From Microvirga alba (GTDB lineage: Bacteria > Pseudomonadota > Alphaproteobacteria > Rhizobiales > Beijerinckiaceae), in the NCBI RefSeq assembly GCF_015694465.1, contig NZ_JADQDO010000002.1, positions 496,001 to 560,000 on the forward strand: 64,000 nucleotides of DNA, given 5' to 3'. The position numbers and the translations under genes are program-made. A model generated the notes under the pieces. That model was not told the DNA's origin, made no database searches, and saw only the letters and a program-made list of their open reading frames with translations. This document shows, piece by piece, positions 38,599 through 48,479 of this stretch. The stretch's first letter is position 1, and the number at the start of each line of letters is the position of its first letter.

Positions 38599-39618
38599 AT
38601 GGTCGCGGTCAAGGCAGGTGACGTGGATGGGGCGCTCCGCCGCCCCGATCCGCGCATCGGCGTCTATTTGTTCTACGGCCCGGATATCGGCCTGATCAAC
38701 GAGCGCGCCCGAGCGGTCGCCGAGCGCTCCGTGGATGACCCGAACGACCCGTTCCAGCTCATTCGCATCGACGGCGACGATCTCGCCTCGGACCCGGCGC
38801 GGCTGGCGGACGAGGCCGGAACCATGGGCCTGTTCGGCGGCAAGCGCGCCCTGTGGATCAGGGCGACGTCCCGCAACATCGCACCAGCGGTCGATGCGGT
38901 TCTCAAGGGCGAGCTGCAGGACACGGTCATCGTCATCGAAGGCGGCGATCTGGCCAAGACCTCGCCCTTGCGGACCCTTTGCGAGCGCTCGCAGCGGGCG
39001 CTCGCCCTGCCCTGTTACGGCGATACCGGCCGCGATCTCGGCGCGGTCGTCGATGAAACCCTGCAAAAAGGCGGCTTTTCCCTCAGCCGCGAGGTCCGAA
39101 CCGCCCTTTTGGCCAGCCTCGGCGGCGACCGCCTCGCCACACGCGGCGAATTGGCGAAGCTGATGCTCTACGCTCACGGCCAACGCGAAATCACGCTGGC
39201 CGATGTCGATGCCATCATGAGCGACGTGTCGAGCCTCGCCATGGACGCGGTGGTGGATGCGGCCTTCGCCGGAGAAGGCGCGGGCCTCGAGACCGGCTCG
39301 CGACGGCTTGCGGCCGAGGGCGTCCATGCCTCGCAGGTCCTCGGCGCGGCGCTCCGCCATGCCCTGATGCTGCTCTCCACGCGCCTGATCGTGGAAGAAG
39401 GCCGCCCCATCACGACGGCCATGGAAACCCTGCGCGGCCTGCATTTTCGCCGGAAGCCGCTGGTGGAACGCCATTTGCAGCGCTGGACCAGCGAGAGCCT
39501 GAAACAAGCCATCGCGCAGATCCAGGCAAGCCTTTTGGACACCCGGCGGCTCTCACAACTCGACGACACCATCGCCGCCAAGACCCTGCTCGATCTGGCC
39601 CGCGCCGCAAGGCGGTAG
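38599..39618 (+). CDS. holA: DNA polymerase III delta subunit
   Basis: A 339-residue clamp-loader delta subunit. The N-terminal AAA-like domain has YLFYGPDIGLINERARAV and later GLFGGKRALWI; a collar domain follows (LSSLAMDAVVDAAFAG, GVHASQVLGAALRHALML). It opens the beta clamp. ATG 38599 lies directly after lptE. It converges on the membrane protein gene ending at 39656. Confidence 0.93.
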   Translation: MVAVKAGDVDGALRRPDPRIGVYLFYGPDIGLINERARAVAERSVDDPNDPFQLIRIDGDDLASDPARLADEAGTMGLFGGKRALWIRATSRNIAPAVDAVLKGELQDTVIVIEGGDLAKTSPLRTLCERSQRALALPCYGDTGRDLGAVVDETLQKGGFSLSREVRTALLASLGGDRLATRGELAKLMLYAHGQREITLADVDAIMSDVSSLAMDAVVDAAFAGEGAGLETGSRRLAAEGVHASQVLGAALRHALMLLSTRLIVEEGRPITTAMETLRGLHFRRKPLVERHLQRWTSESLKQAIAQIQASLLDTRRLSQLDDTIAAKTLLDLARAARR

Positions 39619-39655
39619 AGCTTGATCCCTGATTGCTCTACGGACAAGCCACGAT

Positions 39656-40648
39656 CTACGGCTGCCTGATGGGTTCGCCAGCCGTGGTTTGACGACCAGC
39701 CTCCAGCTCGCTGCGTGACACCGATTCGGCGAACCCCGTACGCACGGCTGGAGCCAACATCGTTTCCGTGAGTGCCGGGTACACCGTGCCGGTCCGACCG
39801 CCAAACCAGCCCGCCAAGGCACCGACGACAAGGGCGAGCGAGCCAAACAGAGCACTCCGGGAGACAGCTTGGGCGGCAGCGTCGGCGGCCTGCGTCGCCC
39901 GCAGCTTGGCCTGATCCACCGCCTGCCGGTATTGCTGCTCGTATTGCTGAATCTGGGCTCGGGCCTGATCCTCCGGGATGTTCTGCGCCCGGGCCAACGC
40001 AGCGACGGCGCGATTCCGCGCGGCCTGCGCCTGAGCCTGGTCACCCGTGAGCGTGGCACGTATGGCGGTGATAGCCGCGTCGCGCAGCGCAGCGGGGTCA
40101 TTGCCGCCGGTTACGCCCCGTATCTGGTTCTCGATAGCGCTGAACGGATCGGTGACCTGCGATAATGATGGGGCAGCGGCCTGAAGTGCGGTTTGGGCCG
40201 TGGCTCCGACTGTGCGGCTCACGCCTCCAAGTGCGCCCGTCACCGTACTGTAGGCCCCGCCCACCAGGCTGCTGGCCGTGGACGTTAGGAGATAGAAGAT
40301 GACCAGGGTCGTGAGCGCCCAGGCCGTGAGGCCGTGCCACCCCGCAGTCGATTCCTTCGGCTTGCCCGCAAGCCGACCTGCGGCGTAGCCGCCCGCAAAG
40401 GAGGCAATCACGCCGGACAGGAGAAACCAGACCCCGGCCCCGATGGAAAGGGACATCGCGGAGGGGTTCGCACTCGCGCCCGCGCCCGGATTGAGCGTCG
40501 ACACGCCAATTCCGACGCCGATCATGTTGAGGATAAGCTGCGTGACGAGAGCGATGACGACGCCGGCAAAGACGGCGCCCCAGGCGATGCGGTTGAGCAT
40601 CATCGTGCGGGCATCCTCGGCGGGCAGTGTGACAGGGCGATCGACCAT
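39656..40648 (-). CDS. Alanine-rich membrane protein of unknown function
   Basis: A 330-residue protein from ATG 40648, which has an excellent GGAGGCAG ribosome site. The frame stays open upstream but is there antisense to the CopG gene. It shows an N-terminal hydrophobic helix (IAWGAVFAGVVIALVTQLILN), a second (VWFLLSGVIASFAGGYAAG), a third (LTAWALTTLVIFYLLTST), an Ala/Gln-rich coiled segment (~205-265) and a final glycine-rich helix (LFGSLALVVGALAGWFGG). Similar proteins are sometimes labelled PhnA-like without evidence; I give no function. It is divergent from the CopG regulator across an operator-like dyad. Confidence 0.8.
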   Translation of the reverse strand: MVDRPVTLPAEDARTMMLNRIAWGAVFAGVVIALVTQLILNMIGVGIGVSTLNPGAGASANPSAMSLSIGAGVWFLLSGVIASFAGGYAAGRLAGKPKESTAGWHGLTAWALTTLVIFYLLTSTASSLVGGAYSTVTGALGGVSRTVGATAQTALQAAAPSLSQVTDPFSAIENQIRGVTGGNDPAALRDAAITAIRATLTGDQAQAQAARNRAVAALARAQNIPEDQARAQIQQYEQQYRQAVDQAKLRATQAADAAAQAVSRSALFGSLALVVGALAGWFGGRTGTVYPALTETMLAPAVRTGFAESVSRSELEAGRQTTAGEPIRQP

Positions 40649-40835
40649 AGCTGCCTCCTGAACACAAGATTGCCCAGAAGGAACGTGCGCCCTGCATGCG
40701 TGTTCCGGAAGGCCGCTTTCCGGGAACCTGCGCGCGGCCGCAGGTCGAGGGGCCGTCTTGACGGCATTCTCAGGCCCGACGCCCGAGAATTTCAGCGCTG
40801 GGGTCCCTTGTAATGCGATCGAGTCATCCCAAATA

Positions 40836-40864
40836 CCATCCATGTGGATGGTCAATGGATGGTC
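40836..40864. promoter_or_regulatory. Candidate operator for the CopG-type regulator
   Basis: A perfect dyad CCATCC-ATGT-GGATGG (40836-40851) is followed by a direct repeat: GGATGGTC at 40846-40853 and again at 40857-40864. It sits immediately before the preferred start (40868) of the ribbon-helix-helix gene. Short repeated half-sites of this kind are how such proteins bind. Confidence 0.6.
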
Positions 40865-40867
40865 GAG

Positions 40868-41287
40868 ATGTCTGATAAAGTACAGGAGCTCCGGCCGAAG
40901 GCAGCCGACAGCGAGAAGATCACGATCAATCTCGGCTATGTCGATCTCGGCCATGTCGACCTCCTGGTGCAGGAGGGGTTTTACTCGAACCGCACCGATT
41001 TCATCCGGACGGCGATCCGGAACCAGCTCGATCGCCACAACGACGCCGTCAAGCAGTCCGTCGCGAGGCACCAACTCGATCTCGGTCTGCGCCAATACAG
41101 TCGGCAGGACCTGGAGACCGTCAGAGCGGCAGGTGAGACGCTTCACATCCAGGTCCTCGGGCTGGCCGTCATCGCGGCAGACGTCTCTCCCGAACTGGCG
41201 CGCGAAACCATTGCCTCCATTCACGTGCTTGGCGCCTTGCAAGCCAGTCCCGCGGTGAAGGCGGCGTTGAGCGACCGCATCCGATAA
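40868..41287 (+). CDS. CopG-family ribbon-helix-helix regulator
   Basis: A 139-residue protein. The ribbon-helix-helix occupies residues ~15-65 (SEKITINLGYVDLGHVDLLV, then GFYSNRTDFIRTAIRNQLD). A C-terminal ~70-residue domain ends LETVRAAGETLHIQVLGLAV...IASIHVLGALQAS. ATG 40868 is preferred because the probable operator would otherwise lie inside the gene; ATGs at 40844 and 40859 are alternatives. It is followed by a PHB-depolymerase-like esterase after 111 bp and is divergent from the membrane protein. Autoregulation and control of either neighbour are inferred. Confidence 0.85.
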   Translation: MSDKVQELRPKAADSEKITINLGYVDLGHVDLLVQEGFYSNRTDFIRTAIRNQLDRHNDAVKQSVARHQLDLGLRQYSRQDLETVRAAGETLHIQVLGLAVIAADVSPELARETIASIHVLGALQASPAVKAALSDRIR

Positions 41288-41398
41288 GGGTCTGATTTTC
41301 CGCTACTCGAAGACCGAGTGAGCGCCTTCAATCCCTTCCGAGAGGAAGGGCAGCGCTCTTTCTTTGCCGGAATCCGACCCCACACAGGAGCTACTTCC

Positions 41399-42643
41399 AT
41401 GAACGTATTCCTGAAAATCGATATGATGGAGGCAACCCGCCTCACGCGCGAAGGGCAGCTCGAAGAGGCGATGGCCGTCCTGCGTGGAGGGCTCGCCCCT
41501 TCATCCGCCGCCGCGTCCTATTTCGACGGTGATGCACAGCAGAAGCCGGCCGGAACGCCGCCCATTCTCGATATGGTGCCGCCGTCCATGGAAACCGGAG
41601 GCGCTTGGACGTCCCCGCAATTTCGTGAGGCGCACTCCGCCGGTCGTCCCGGGGGCATGAGCCCGCCGCAGATGCCTGAGGCGCTCCGCGGGTTCCTCGA
41701 CCGGTTCGTGCAACCCGGCTCCGTCCGTGGGCTCGACGGACTGGTCGGGCCTGCAGTGGTGCGCGCCCCGGCTCCTCTGCCGGACGGGGCGCAGTTTGAA
41801 GAGCGCGGCTATGCCAATGCGGCGGGAAGCCGAGCGTACAAACTCTACGTTCCAAGCGGCTACGACGGAACGGCGCTGCCCCTTGTGGTGATGCTCCACG
41901 GCTGCACCCAGTCGCCCGACGACTTTGCCGCCGGAACGCGAATGAACGATCTGGCTGAAGAACAGACTTTCCTTGTCGCTTATCCGGCGCAGGCACAGTC
42001 GGCCAATGTCTCGAAATGCTGGAACTGGTTCAGCGCGGGCCATCAGCAGCGCGACCGGGGCGAACCCTCGTTGATCGCCGGGATCACCCGCCAGATCATG
42101 CGCGACTTCCCCGTCGAGCCCGGCCGCGTGTATATCGCCGGCCTGTCTGCCGGAGGCGCCGCAGCGGCCGTCATGGGCTCGGCCTACCCGGATCTCTACG
42201 CGGCCGTCGGGGTCCATTCCGGATTGGCGTGCGGTGCCGCGAGCGACATGCCATCCGCCTTAGCCGCGATGCGGCAGGGCGGATCTTCCCCGGGATCGCG
42301 CGGGTTCGGCGCCGTTCCGATCATCGTATTCCATGGTGACCGCGACACGACCGTCAATCCAGTCAACGGCGATCAGGTCATCGCCCAGTCGCGTGCTGCG
42401 GCGGATCTCCGGACCACCGTCAGCCACGGCGAGGCTCCGGGCGGAATCAGGTACACCCGTACCGTGCAGGCGGACGAAAGCGGGCGGCCAATGCGGGAGC
42501 AATGGATCCTTCACGGCGTGGGCCACGCATGGTCCGGCGGAAGCACCGCCGGATCGTACACGGACCCGAGCGGGCCCGACGCCAGTCGCGAGATGATGCG
42601 CTTCTTCCTCCAACACCCAACGAAAGCCGCGCCTCTCGGCTAG
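41399..42643 (+). CDS. PHB depolymerase family esterase
   Basis: A 414-residue alpha/beta hydrolase. After a ~110-residue N-terminal extension, the catalytic domain starts at YKLYVPSGYDGTALPLVVMLHGCTQSPDDFA (oxyanion region). The nucleophile is in the lipase box GLSAGGAA, the acid is probably in FHGDRDTTVNP, and the histidine is in HGVGHAWSGG. There is no signal peptide, so it is probably cytoplasmic and may act on stored polyhydroxyalkanoate or small esters. ATG 41399 has a GGAGCT site. It lies downstream of the CopG-type gene. Confidence 0.88.
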   Translation: MNVFLKIDMMEATRLTREGQLEEAMAVLRGGLAPSSAAASYFDGDAQQKPAGTPPILDMVPPSMETGGAWTSPQFREAHSAGRPGGMSPPQMPEALRGFLDRFVQPGSVRGLDGLVGPAVVRAPAPLPDGAQFEERGYANAAGSRAYKLYVPSGYDGTALPLVVMLHGCTQSPDDFAAGTRMNDLAEEQTFLVAYPAQAQSANVSKCWNWFSAGHQQRDRGEPSLIAGITRQIMRDFPVEPGRVYIAGLSAGGAAAAVMGSAYPDLYAAVGVHSGLACGAASDMPSALAAMRQGGSSPGSRGFGAVPIIVFHGDRDTTVNPVNGDQVIAQSRAAADLRTTVSHGEAPGGIRYTRTVQADESGRPMREQWILHGVGHAWSGGSTAGSYTDPSGPDASREMMRFFLQHPTKAAPLG

Positions 42644-42723
42644 AACATGATCGGGACAAGCGGACCTCACCGACACCATCGCCGCCAAGAGCTTGATCAT
42701 GTTTCAAAAAGACATGATCAAGC
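42641..42723. repeat. RIME-like palindromic repeat, copy 4, with inserted holA-like segment
   Basis: An AACATGATCGGGAC module, then 25 bp nearly identical to the holA 3' end (42666-42690 versus 39559-39583, two mismatches), then the palindrome GCTTGATCATGTTTC ... GACATGATCAAGC (42691-42723). Confidence 0.6.
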
Positions 42724-42758
42724 CATACCGGCTGATCGTTGCAACTCCACACCCAGGC

Positions 42759-43886
42759 TTAAGCCGCCGCGTCGAACATCGCGATGCGTCCACCGGTGAT
42801 CGGCTGCTTGACGCCCGTCGTCAGCGGGAAGCTGATCGGCAATCCGCGAAGGGCGCGCATGGCAAGAAATGCAAAGCACTCCGCCTCCACGGCATCGCCG
42901 CGCCAACCCACTGCCTCCGCCATGATCGGCTCGACGCGCGCGCGCTTGCGAATGGCATCCACCAGCGTCGGGTTTCTTCGCCCGCCGCCGCACAGGATGA
43001 GCCGCGCGGGGCGTTGGGGCAGCAGATCGAGCGCTTTGCCCACGGCGCCTGCGGTGAACGCCGTCAACGTGGCTGCGCCATCCTCCACGCTCAGCCCGTC
43101 AGCCATGGACGCCGTGAAATCGTTGCGATCCAGCGACTTGGGATAGGGCGCCGTGAGATAAGGATGCTCGAGAAGGCGGGCAAGCCGCGCCTCATCCACT
43201 GTTCCACGGGCCGCGATGAGGCCGTCGCGATCCATGTCGCCAAGGCCATATCGGCCGATCCAGTCGTTGAGCGGAGCGTTGGCCGGGCCGGTATCGAACG
43301 CAACCATCGTGTCGCCGCCCCACCAGGTGACGTTGCTCACGCCACCCAAATTGAGGACCGCCGCGTTCGACTTGGCGTCGATGCTGCGCAGCAGCGCGAC
43401 GTGGTAGCTCGCCGCCAAGGGCGCGCCCTGCCCGCCCGCCGCCATATCGGCGGTCCGGAAATCAAAGGCCACGTTCGCGCCGACGAGGTTCGCCATCAGC
43501 GCGCCGTTGCCGAGTTGCCGGGTCTTGCCCCGGCGCTCGCCCTCGGGGGCGCGGTGAAGCATGGTCTGGCCGTGAAAACCGATGACGGAGATGTCCGATG
43601 GCTTGATTTCGGCCTTCGCGAGAAAGGCTGAGACAGCCGCCGATTGCGCCCGGGTCAGGGCGTCTTCCGCGCGCGCGAAGATCTCAGGCTCGGGACCTTC
43701 GAAACCCCAGTCGCGCGCCTGGGCCATGGCCTCTCGGAGCAGCGGGCGGAGTTCCGGTGGATACGGCGCGAGCGTCCAGGGCCCGAATTCTTGCACCGTC
43801 TCGCCGTCCGTCTTGATCAAGGCGATGTCGATGTTGCCGTCGAGGACGGTTCCGGTCATCAATCCGATGGCCCACGCTGGCTTCAC
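42759..43886 (-). CDS. anmK: Anhydro-N-acetylmuramic acid kinase
   Basis: A 375-residue sugar kinase of the ASKHA fold that phosphorylates 1,6-anhydro-MurNAc during cell-wall recycling while opening its anhydro ring. Motifs are [56 protein letters not shown] and [17 protein letters not shown] 43886 has a GGGGAGA site and matches the family N-terminus better than a start at 43925. The gene is transcribed leftward, away from parB. Confidence 0.94.
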   Translation of the reverse strand: MKPAWAIGLMTGTVLDGNIDIALIKTDGETVQEFGPWTLAPYPPELRPLLREAMAQARDWGFEGPEPEIFARAEDALTRAQSAAVSAFLAKAEIKPSDISVIGFHGQTMLHRAPEGERRGKTRQLGNGALMANLVGANVAFDFRTADMAAGGQGAPLAASYHVALLRSIDAKSNAAVLNLGGVSNVTWWGGDTMVAFDTGPANAPLNDWIGRYGLGDMDRDGLIAARGTVDEARLARLLEHPYLTAPYPKSLDRNDFTASMADGLSVEDGAATLTAFTAGAVGKALDLLPQRPARLILCGGGRRNPTLVDAIRKRARVEPIMAEAVGWRGDAVEAECFAFLAMRALRGLPISFPLTTGVKQPITGGRIAMFDAAA

Positions 43887-44039
43887 GACAATCTCCCCTT
43901 CACGGATCGGGCGAACTCTTCGCACCGGTTTCGGCCAGTCAAGCTCGCCTGATGACCGTGATCATATCGTCGGGCCGAGCAATCGCAATGCTCTTTCCGA
44001 TAGGTCATAGCCGAGGATCAGGCCCGCCTTGCGCGAGAG

Positions 44040-44080
44040 GTTGATCCAGCCTCAGGCCGGGTCACCCCGCCTGGATCAAC
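44040..44080. other. Perfect 10-bp inverted repeat between parB and anmK
   Basis: GTTGATCCAG (44040-44049) and CTGGATCAAC (44071-44080) flank a 21-bp centre that can itself pair (CGGG/CCCG). It is upstream of anmK and beyond the parB terminator. It could be an operator or a hairpin; its function is unknown. Confidence 0.45.
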
Positions 44081-44093
44081 CAGGGCGATACAG

Positions 44094-44131
44094 AAAAAAA
44101 GCGGGCGCGACAATAGTCGCAGACCCGCTTT
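44094..44131 (-). terminator. Rho-independent terminator of the par operon
   Basis: AAAGCGGG (44098-44105) pairs with CCCGCTTT (44124-44131), with an inner GCGAC/GTCGC stem. In the parB direction it ends in a seven-base T run. Confidence 0.88.
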
Positions 44132-44161
44132 AACATATTGATAAAATAGTGTTTTTCGTCG

Positions 44162-45040
44162 TTACGGATTCAGCCTGCGGCAAAGCCCGTCAAGTTGCTC
44201 CAGGGTCTTGTAGCGGATGCGCAATTCGCCGCCCTGCCCCTTGTGGTCAATGGCGACGGTGAGGCCGAGCACGTCCTGCAGCGCCTTTTCGAGCGCGCGG
44301 GTATCGGGGTCCTTTGCCGCCTTGGGCTTCGCCGATTTGGTCTCGAGCGTCGAGGGCTCCGCGTGTTCGGCTTGCGCGATTTCCTCGACCTGACGGACGC
44401 TCAAGCCGGCGCTCATGATCTTCTTGGCAACGCCGAGCGGGTCTTTGACCGACAGAAGCGCGCGGCCGTGGCCGGCGGTGATCTGGCGGTTGACCAGCAA
44501 CGTCTTGACCGATTCCGGCAGATCCGAGAGGCGCATCATGTTGGCGATATGGCTGCGGCTCTTGCCGATGATCTTCGACAGGTTCTCCTGCGTGTAGGAA
44601 AACTCGGCCATCAACCGGGAATAGCCCTGCGCCTCCTCGACCGGGTTGAGGTCCGCGCGCTGCACGTTTTCAAGAATCGCGTATTCGAGCGAGGTCTTGT
44701 CGTCGATATCGACCACGACGACCGGCACCTCATGCAAACCGGCGGCTTGAGCCGCGCGCCAGCGGCGCTCGCCCGCGACGATCTCATAGGCATCGGACTT
44801 GTTCGGCAGCGGTCGCACCACGATGGGTTGGATGATGCCGCGATCCTTGATCGACTGGGACAGCTCCTGCAGCTCGCTGTCTTCGAAAGTCTTGCGCGGA
44901 TTGCGCGGGTTGGGACGCAGGAACTCCACCGGTACCCGGCGCTGGCCCTTGCCGCGCTCAACCACGCCGATCTCGTCGCCGACCTCGCCGATCAGCGCCG
45001 CCAGTCCCCGCCCCAAACGCGACTTGCCTTCTTCTGCCAT
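44162..45040 (-). CDS. parB: Chromosome-partitioning protein ParB
   Basis: A 292-residue CTP-dependent DNA clamp that loads at parS and organises the origin region. Seen in order: GRGLAALIG near the N-terminus (ParA-stimulating region), the CTP-binding fold with GERRWRAAQAAGLHEVPVVV and ENVQRADLNPVEEAQGY, a helix-turn-helix (TQENLSKIIGKSRSHIANMMRLSDLPESV), and a C-terminal dimer domain. ATG 45040 is preferred to TTG 45052. It is 24 bp after parA in an operon with mnmG and rsmG. Confidence 0.97.
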   Translation of the reverse strand: MAEEGKSRLGRGLAALIGEVGDEIGVVERGKGQRRVPVEFLRPNPRNPRKTFEDSELQELSQSIKDRGIIQPIVVRPLPNKSDAYEIVAGERRWRAAQAAGLHEVPVVVVDIDDKTSLEYAILENVQRADLNPVEEAQGYSRLMAEFSYTQENLSKIIGKSRSHIANMMRLSDLPESVKTLLVNRQITAGHGRALLSVKDPLGVAKKIMSAGLSVRQVEEIAQAEHAEPSTLETKSAKPKAAKDPDTRALEKALQDVLGLTVAIDHKGQGGELRIRYKTLEQLDGLCRRLNP

Positions 45041-45064
45041 TGGTTCTCTCAATTGTTTTTGATT

Positions 45065-45904
45065 TTAAGCCGCGCGGAGAGCGCGCTCACGCTGAATGAT
45101 TTCGGATGCGAGTCGAAGATAGGCCTGCGAGCCGGCGCATTTCAGATCGTAGAGCAGCACCGGCTTGCCGTGCGACGGCGCTTCCGACACGCGAACGTTA
45201 CGCGGGATCATGGTCTCGTAAACCTTGTTGCCCATGAACTCGCGCACGTCGGCCACGACCTGCCCCGACAGGTTGTTGCGCGGGTCGAACATGGTCAGCA
45301 CGACGCCATGAATCGACAATTGCGGATTGAGCGCCGCACGGACCTGTTCGACGGTCTTTAGCAACTGGCTGAGGCCTTCCAGCGCAAAAAATTCGCATTG
45401 GAGCGGCACCAGGACGGCATCAGACGCGGTCAAGGCATTGATGGTCAAAAGATTGAGCGAAGGCGGGCAGTCGATCAAAACATAGGTAAAGGGATCATTT
45501 ACCTCGACGCTCATCAGACCCTCGATCGCCGAGCGGAGCCGGTGCGCGCGATTGCGCTCGCTGGCGATCTCCAATTCGATGCCCAACAGGTCGAGAGTCG
45601 AGGGCGCCACGTAGAGACGCGGCACCACGGTCTCGGTGATGGCCTCCGCCAAGGACGACTCTCCGGCGAGCACATGATAGGTCGAAACGCGACGGCTCTT
45701 GCGATCGATGCCGAGGCCAGTCGACGCGTTGCCCTGCGGATCGAGGTCGACGATCAGCACCTTCTCGCCGATGGCGGCCAAAGCGGTTCCGAGATTGATG
45801 GCCGTGGTGGTCTTGCCGACGCCGCCCTTTTGATTGGCGAGCACCAGAATGCGGGGCTTGCCCGGGCGCGTCCCTTGGTCGGATCCGCTGCGGTCGGTGA
45901 TCAT
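45065..45904 (-). CDS. parA: Chromosome-partitioning ATPase ParA
   Basis: A 279-residue deviant Walker ATPase. ILVLANQKGGVGKTTTAINL contains the KGGxGKT motif with the signature lysine, IVDLDPQGNASTG is the A' region, and YVLIDCPPSLNLLTINAL is Walker B. It forms the nucleoid gradient that segregates ParB-parS complexes. ATG 45904 overlaps the rsmG stop as ATGA; an open frame further upstream is antisense-like and lacks ParA similarity. Confidence 0.97.
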   Translation of the reverse strand: MITDRSGSDQGTRPGKPRILVLANQKGGVGKTTTAINLGTALAAIGEKVLIVDLDPQGNASTGLGIDRKSRRVSTYHVLAGESSLAEAITETVVPRLYVAPSTLDLLGIELEIASERNRAHRLRSAIEGLMSVEVNDPFTYVLIDCPPSLNLLTINALTASDAVLVPLQCEFFALEGLSQLLKTVEQVRAALNPQLSIHGVVLTMFDPRNNLSGQVVADVREFMGNKVYETMIPRNVRVSEAPSHGKPVLLYDLKCAGSQAYLRLASEIIQRERALRAA

Positions 45905-46539
45905 GACAGGTTCTCGATGGAAGTGATGCGAAGAATCCTGGCTTCGGAATCGGTCCGGCTCGGCAGGATTTCTGCTTCGAATGTCCACGATTCCCGCGCC
46001 TCGGTCAATTCCGACTCCACGTCCCGTCCCTTGGGAAACAGACCAGTTGTCCCCGTTTTCAACAACGGTTCCGTCCATTCTATCAACTTGGTTAGCGAGG
46101 CGAGTGCCCTTGCGGAAACCACATCGGCTTTACCCACGAAAGTAGGAATGACGGTTTCCAGCCGTGCTTCATGCACGAAAGCCCGCACACCGGTCAGCCG
46201 AGCGATGTTCCGGAGGAAAGCGCATTTACGCGAATTGCTCTCGACGAGATGGACCGTCAGGCCGCGTTCAAACCCGGCGATGGCGAGAACCAGCCCGGGG
46301 AATCCGGCGCCCGAACCGAGGTCGAGCCAGGTCCGCGCCTCTGGTTCCAGGTCGAGCAATTGAAGCGAATCGACGATGTGCCGGTCCCAGATGTGATCGA
46401 GGGTCCCGGGGCCGACGAGATTCTTGATCGCTTGCCAACGGCGCAGTTCGCTCTCGAGGAGAGAGAGCCTCTCCTCTGTTTCACGTGAAACATCGAACGG
46501 CGCGAGGCTGTCCAAATGCGATGCGGCAGAAGGTTTCAT
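45901..46539 (-). CDS. rsmG: 16S rRNA m7G527 methyltransferase RsmG (GidB)
   Basis: A 212-residue SAM methyltransferase that methylates G527 of 16S rRNA; its loss gives low-level streptomycin resistance. Motif I is [20 protein letters not shown], followed by [21 protein letters not shown] parS site is embedded in codons 16-21 (DVSRET). The start ATG 46539 overlaps mnmG by 4 bp and the end overlaps parA by 4 bp, so the genes are tightly coupled. Confidence 0.96.
   Translation of the reverse strand: MKPSAASHLDSLAPFDVSRETEERLSLLESELRRWQAIKNLVGPGTLDHIWDRHIVDSLQLLDLEPEARTWLDLGSGAGFPGLVLAIAGFERGLTVHLVESNSRKCAFLRNIARLTGVRAFVHEARLETVIPTFVGKADVVSARALASLTKLIEWTEPLLKTGTTGLFPKGRDVESELTEARESWTFEAEILPSRTDSEARILRITSIENLS
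46477..46492. other. parS: parS site inside rsmG
   Basis: TGTTTCACGTGAAACA, a perfect 16-bp palindrome identical to the consensus ParB-binding site. It is read as Val-Ser-Arg-Glu-Thr in rsmG. Confidence 0.95.
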
Positions 46540-48422
46540 GGCGATACCGAATCCATTTCCTGGACACTACGTGCGGATAATTTCTTGGCGTGAGCCGCAA
46601 GGAGGGTCAAAGCGGCGGGCGTGATGCCTTCGATTCGGGCCGCCTGCCCCAAAGTCTGCGGGCGCACCAGATCAAGCTTGGCCTTGATCTCGTTCGACAA
46701 GCCGGGAAGGTTCTGGAAGTCGATCGCGTCCTCGAGCACGACACCCTCGTCCCGGCGGTAAGCGGCGATATCCGCCTTCTGACGGTCGAGATAGACAGCA
46801 TAGGTCGCGTCGGTCTCAAGCCGCTCCTTCACGGATGCGGGCACCGCCACCAGTTCCGGCCAGACCGCGATCAGCCGGTCCCAGCCGATATTCGGATAGG
46901 ACAGAAGCTGGTAGGCGCTGCGGCGAATGCCGTCCTGGTTCAGCTCCAAACCGTAGCGGAGAGCCTCCTTCGGCGTCACGTTGAGCGCCTGAAGCTGCGC
47001 CGTGGTCTGCCGAATGTCGTCCTGCGATTGCCGGAAATGCGCCGCGCGCTCCGGGCCGACACAGCCGATGTCCTGCCCCTTCCCGGTCAGCCGCTCGTCT
47101 GCATTGTCGATGCGCAGGCTGAGCCGATACTCGGAGCGTGAGGTGAACATACGGTAGGGCTCGCTCACCCCTCGGGTCACGAGATCGTCGATCAACACGC
47201 CGATATAGGATTCGGCCCGGTCGAACACGACGCCGTCCTGACCGGAAGCGCAGCGGGCGGCATTGAGACCGGCGACCAGTCCTTGCGCCCCCGCCTCCTC
47301 ATAGCCAGTCGTCCCGTTGATCTGACCGGCGAGAAAAAGACCCCGCACGGCCTTGGTTTCGAGGCTCGGCGTCAGGTTGCGTGGATCGACATAATCGTAC
47401 TCGATCGCGTAGCCGGGCTGGATCATCCGGACCTTTTCCAGGCCAGGAATATGGGCCAGGAGGCCAAGCTGGACGTCCTCCGGCAAGGAGGTCGAGATAC
47501 CGTTGGGATAAACGGTGATGTCGTCGAGCCCCTCCGGCTCCAAAAAGATCTGGTGCCCGTCACGGTCGCCGAAGCGCACCACCTTATCCTCGATGGAGGG
47601 GCAATAGCGCGGCCCCCGCCCCTGGATGTCGCCCGAGTACATCGGGGCGCGGTGGAGGTTGTCCCGGATGAGGGCATGGACCTGCGCCGTCGTGCGGGTG
47701 ATCCCGCACTCGATCTGCGGCACAGTGATGGTCGTCGTCAGCGCCGAGAACGGTACCGGCTCATCATCGGCGGCCTGCTTTTCGACCGAGGCCCAATCGA
47801 TGGTGCGGCCATCGAGGCGCGGCGGCGTGCCGGTCTTGAGCCGCCCGAGGGTGAAGCCGAGTCGCTGAAAGGTTTTGGGCAAGCCGAGCGAGGGACGCTC
47901 CCCCATCCGGCCCGCCGGGATCTTGCGTTCGCCAATATGGATCAGGCCGGACAGGAAGGTGCCGGTCGTCAACACGACGGCGCCGGTGCCGAGCCTGCGG
48001 CCGTCGGCCAGGAGCAGGCTCGTCACCCGGCCCTCCTCGACCACGATGTCGTCAGCCTCGCCTTCGACAATGGTCAGGTTCGGCGTCCGGGACAGTTCGG
48101 CCTGCATGGCGCGGGCATAGAGCTTGCGGTCGGCCTGGGTGCGTGGGCCGCGCACGGCGGGTCCCTTACGGCGGTTAAGAAGGCGGAACTGGATGCCGGC
48201 CTGATCGGCGATGCGCCCCATCACCCCGTCGAGGGCGTCGATCTCACGAACGAGGTGGCCCTTGCCCAGACCGCCGATGGCCGGGTTGCAGGACATGGCG
48301 CCGATGGTCCCGGCCTTATGGGTGACGAGCGCGGTGCGCGCGCCCATGCGCGCGGAAGCGGCCGCCGCTTCAGCACCGGCATGGCCGCCGCCGACAACAA
48401 TCACGTCGAATCGGTGAATCAT
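46536..48422 (-). CDS. mnmG: tRNA uridine-5-carboxymethylaminomethyl synthase MnmG (GidA)
   Basis: A 628-residue FAD protein that, with MnmE, modifies wobble U34. The FAD fold appears as [21 protein letters not shown]. Family motifs are [34 protein letters not shown] and [27 protein letters not shown] 48422 is followed by the conserved N-terminus. Upstream lie a parS site and mnmE; downstream it overlaps rsmG by 4 bp. Confidence 0.97.
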   Translation of the reverse strand: MIHRFDVIVVGGGHAGAEAAAASARMGARTALVTHKAGTIGAMSCNPAIGGLGKGHLVREIDALDGVMGRIADQAGIQFRLLNRRKGPAVRGPRTQADRKLYARAMQAELSRTPNLTIVEGEADDIVVEEGRVTSLLLADGRRLGTGAVVLTTGTFLSGLIHIGERKIPAGRMGERPSLGLPKTFQRLGFTLGRLKTGTPPRLDGRTIDWASVEKQAADDEPVPFSALTTTITVPQIECGITRTTAQVHALIRDNLHRAPMYSGDIQGRGPRYCPSIEDKVVRFGDRDGHQIFLEPEGLDDITVYPNGISTSLPEDVQLGLLAHIPGLEKVRMIQPGYAIEYDYVDPRNLTPSLETKAVRGLFLAGQINGTTGYEEAGAQGLVAGLNAARCASGQDGVVFDRAESYIGVLIDDLVTRGVSEPYRMFTSRSEYRLSLRIDNADERLTGKGQDIGCVGPERAAHFRQSQDDIRQTTAQLQALNVTPKEALRYGLELNQDGIRRSAYQLLSYPNIGWDRLIAVWPELVAVPASVKERLETDATYAVYLDRQKADIAAYRRDEGVVLEDAIDFQNLPGLSNEIKAKLDLVRPQTLGQAARIEGITPAALTLLAAHAKKLSARSVQEMDSVSP

Positions 48423-48479
48423 GGAAATCTCCAGGACACGCCTGTACGGCCTGTCGGGATCGCGGTCAAAAGGGCAAAA

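Noticed and set aside
40649..41242. Long N-terminal extension of the membrane protein gene
   Set aside because: The extension is antisense to the CopG-type gene; ATG 40648 has a near-perfect ribosome site and starts the hydrophobic protein.
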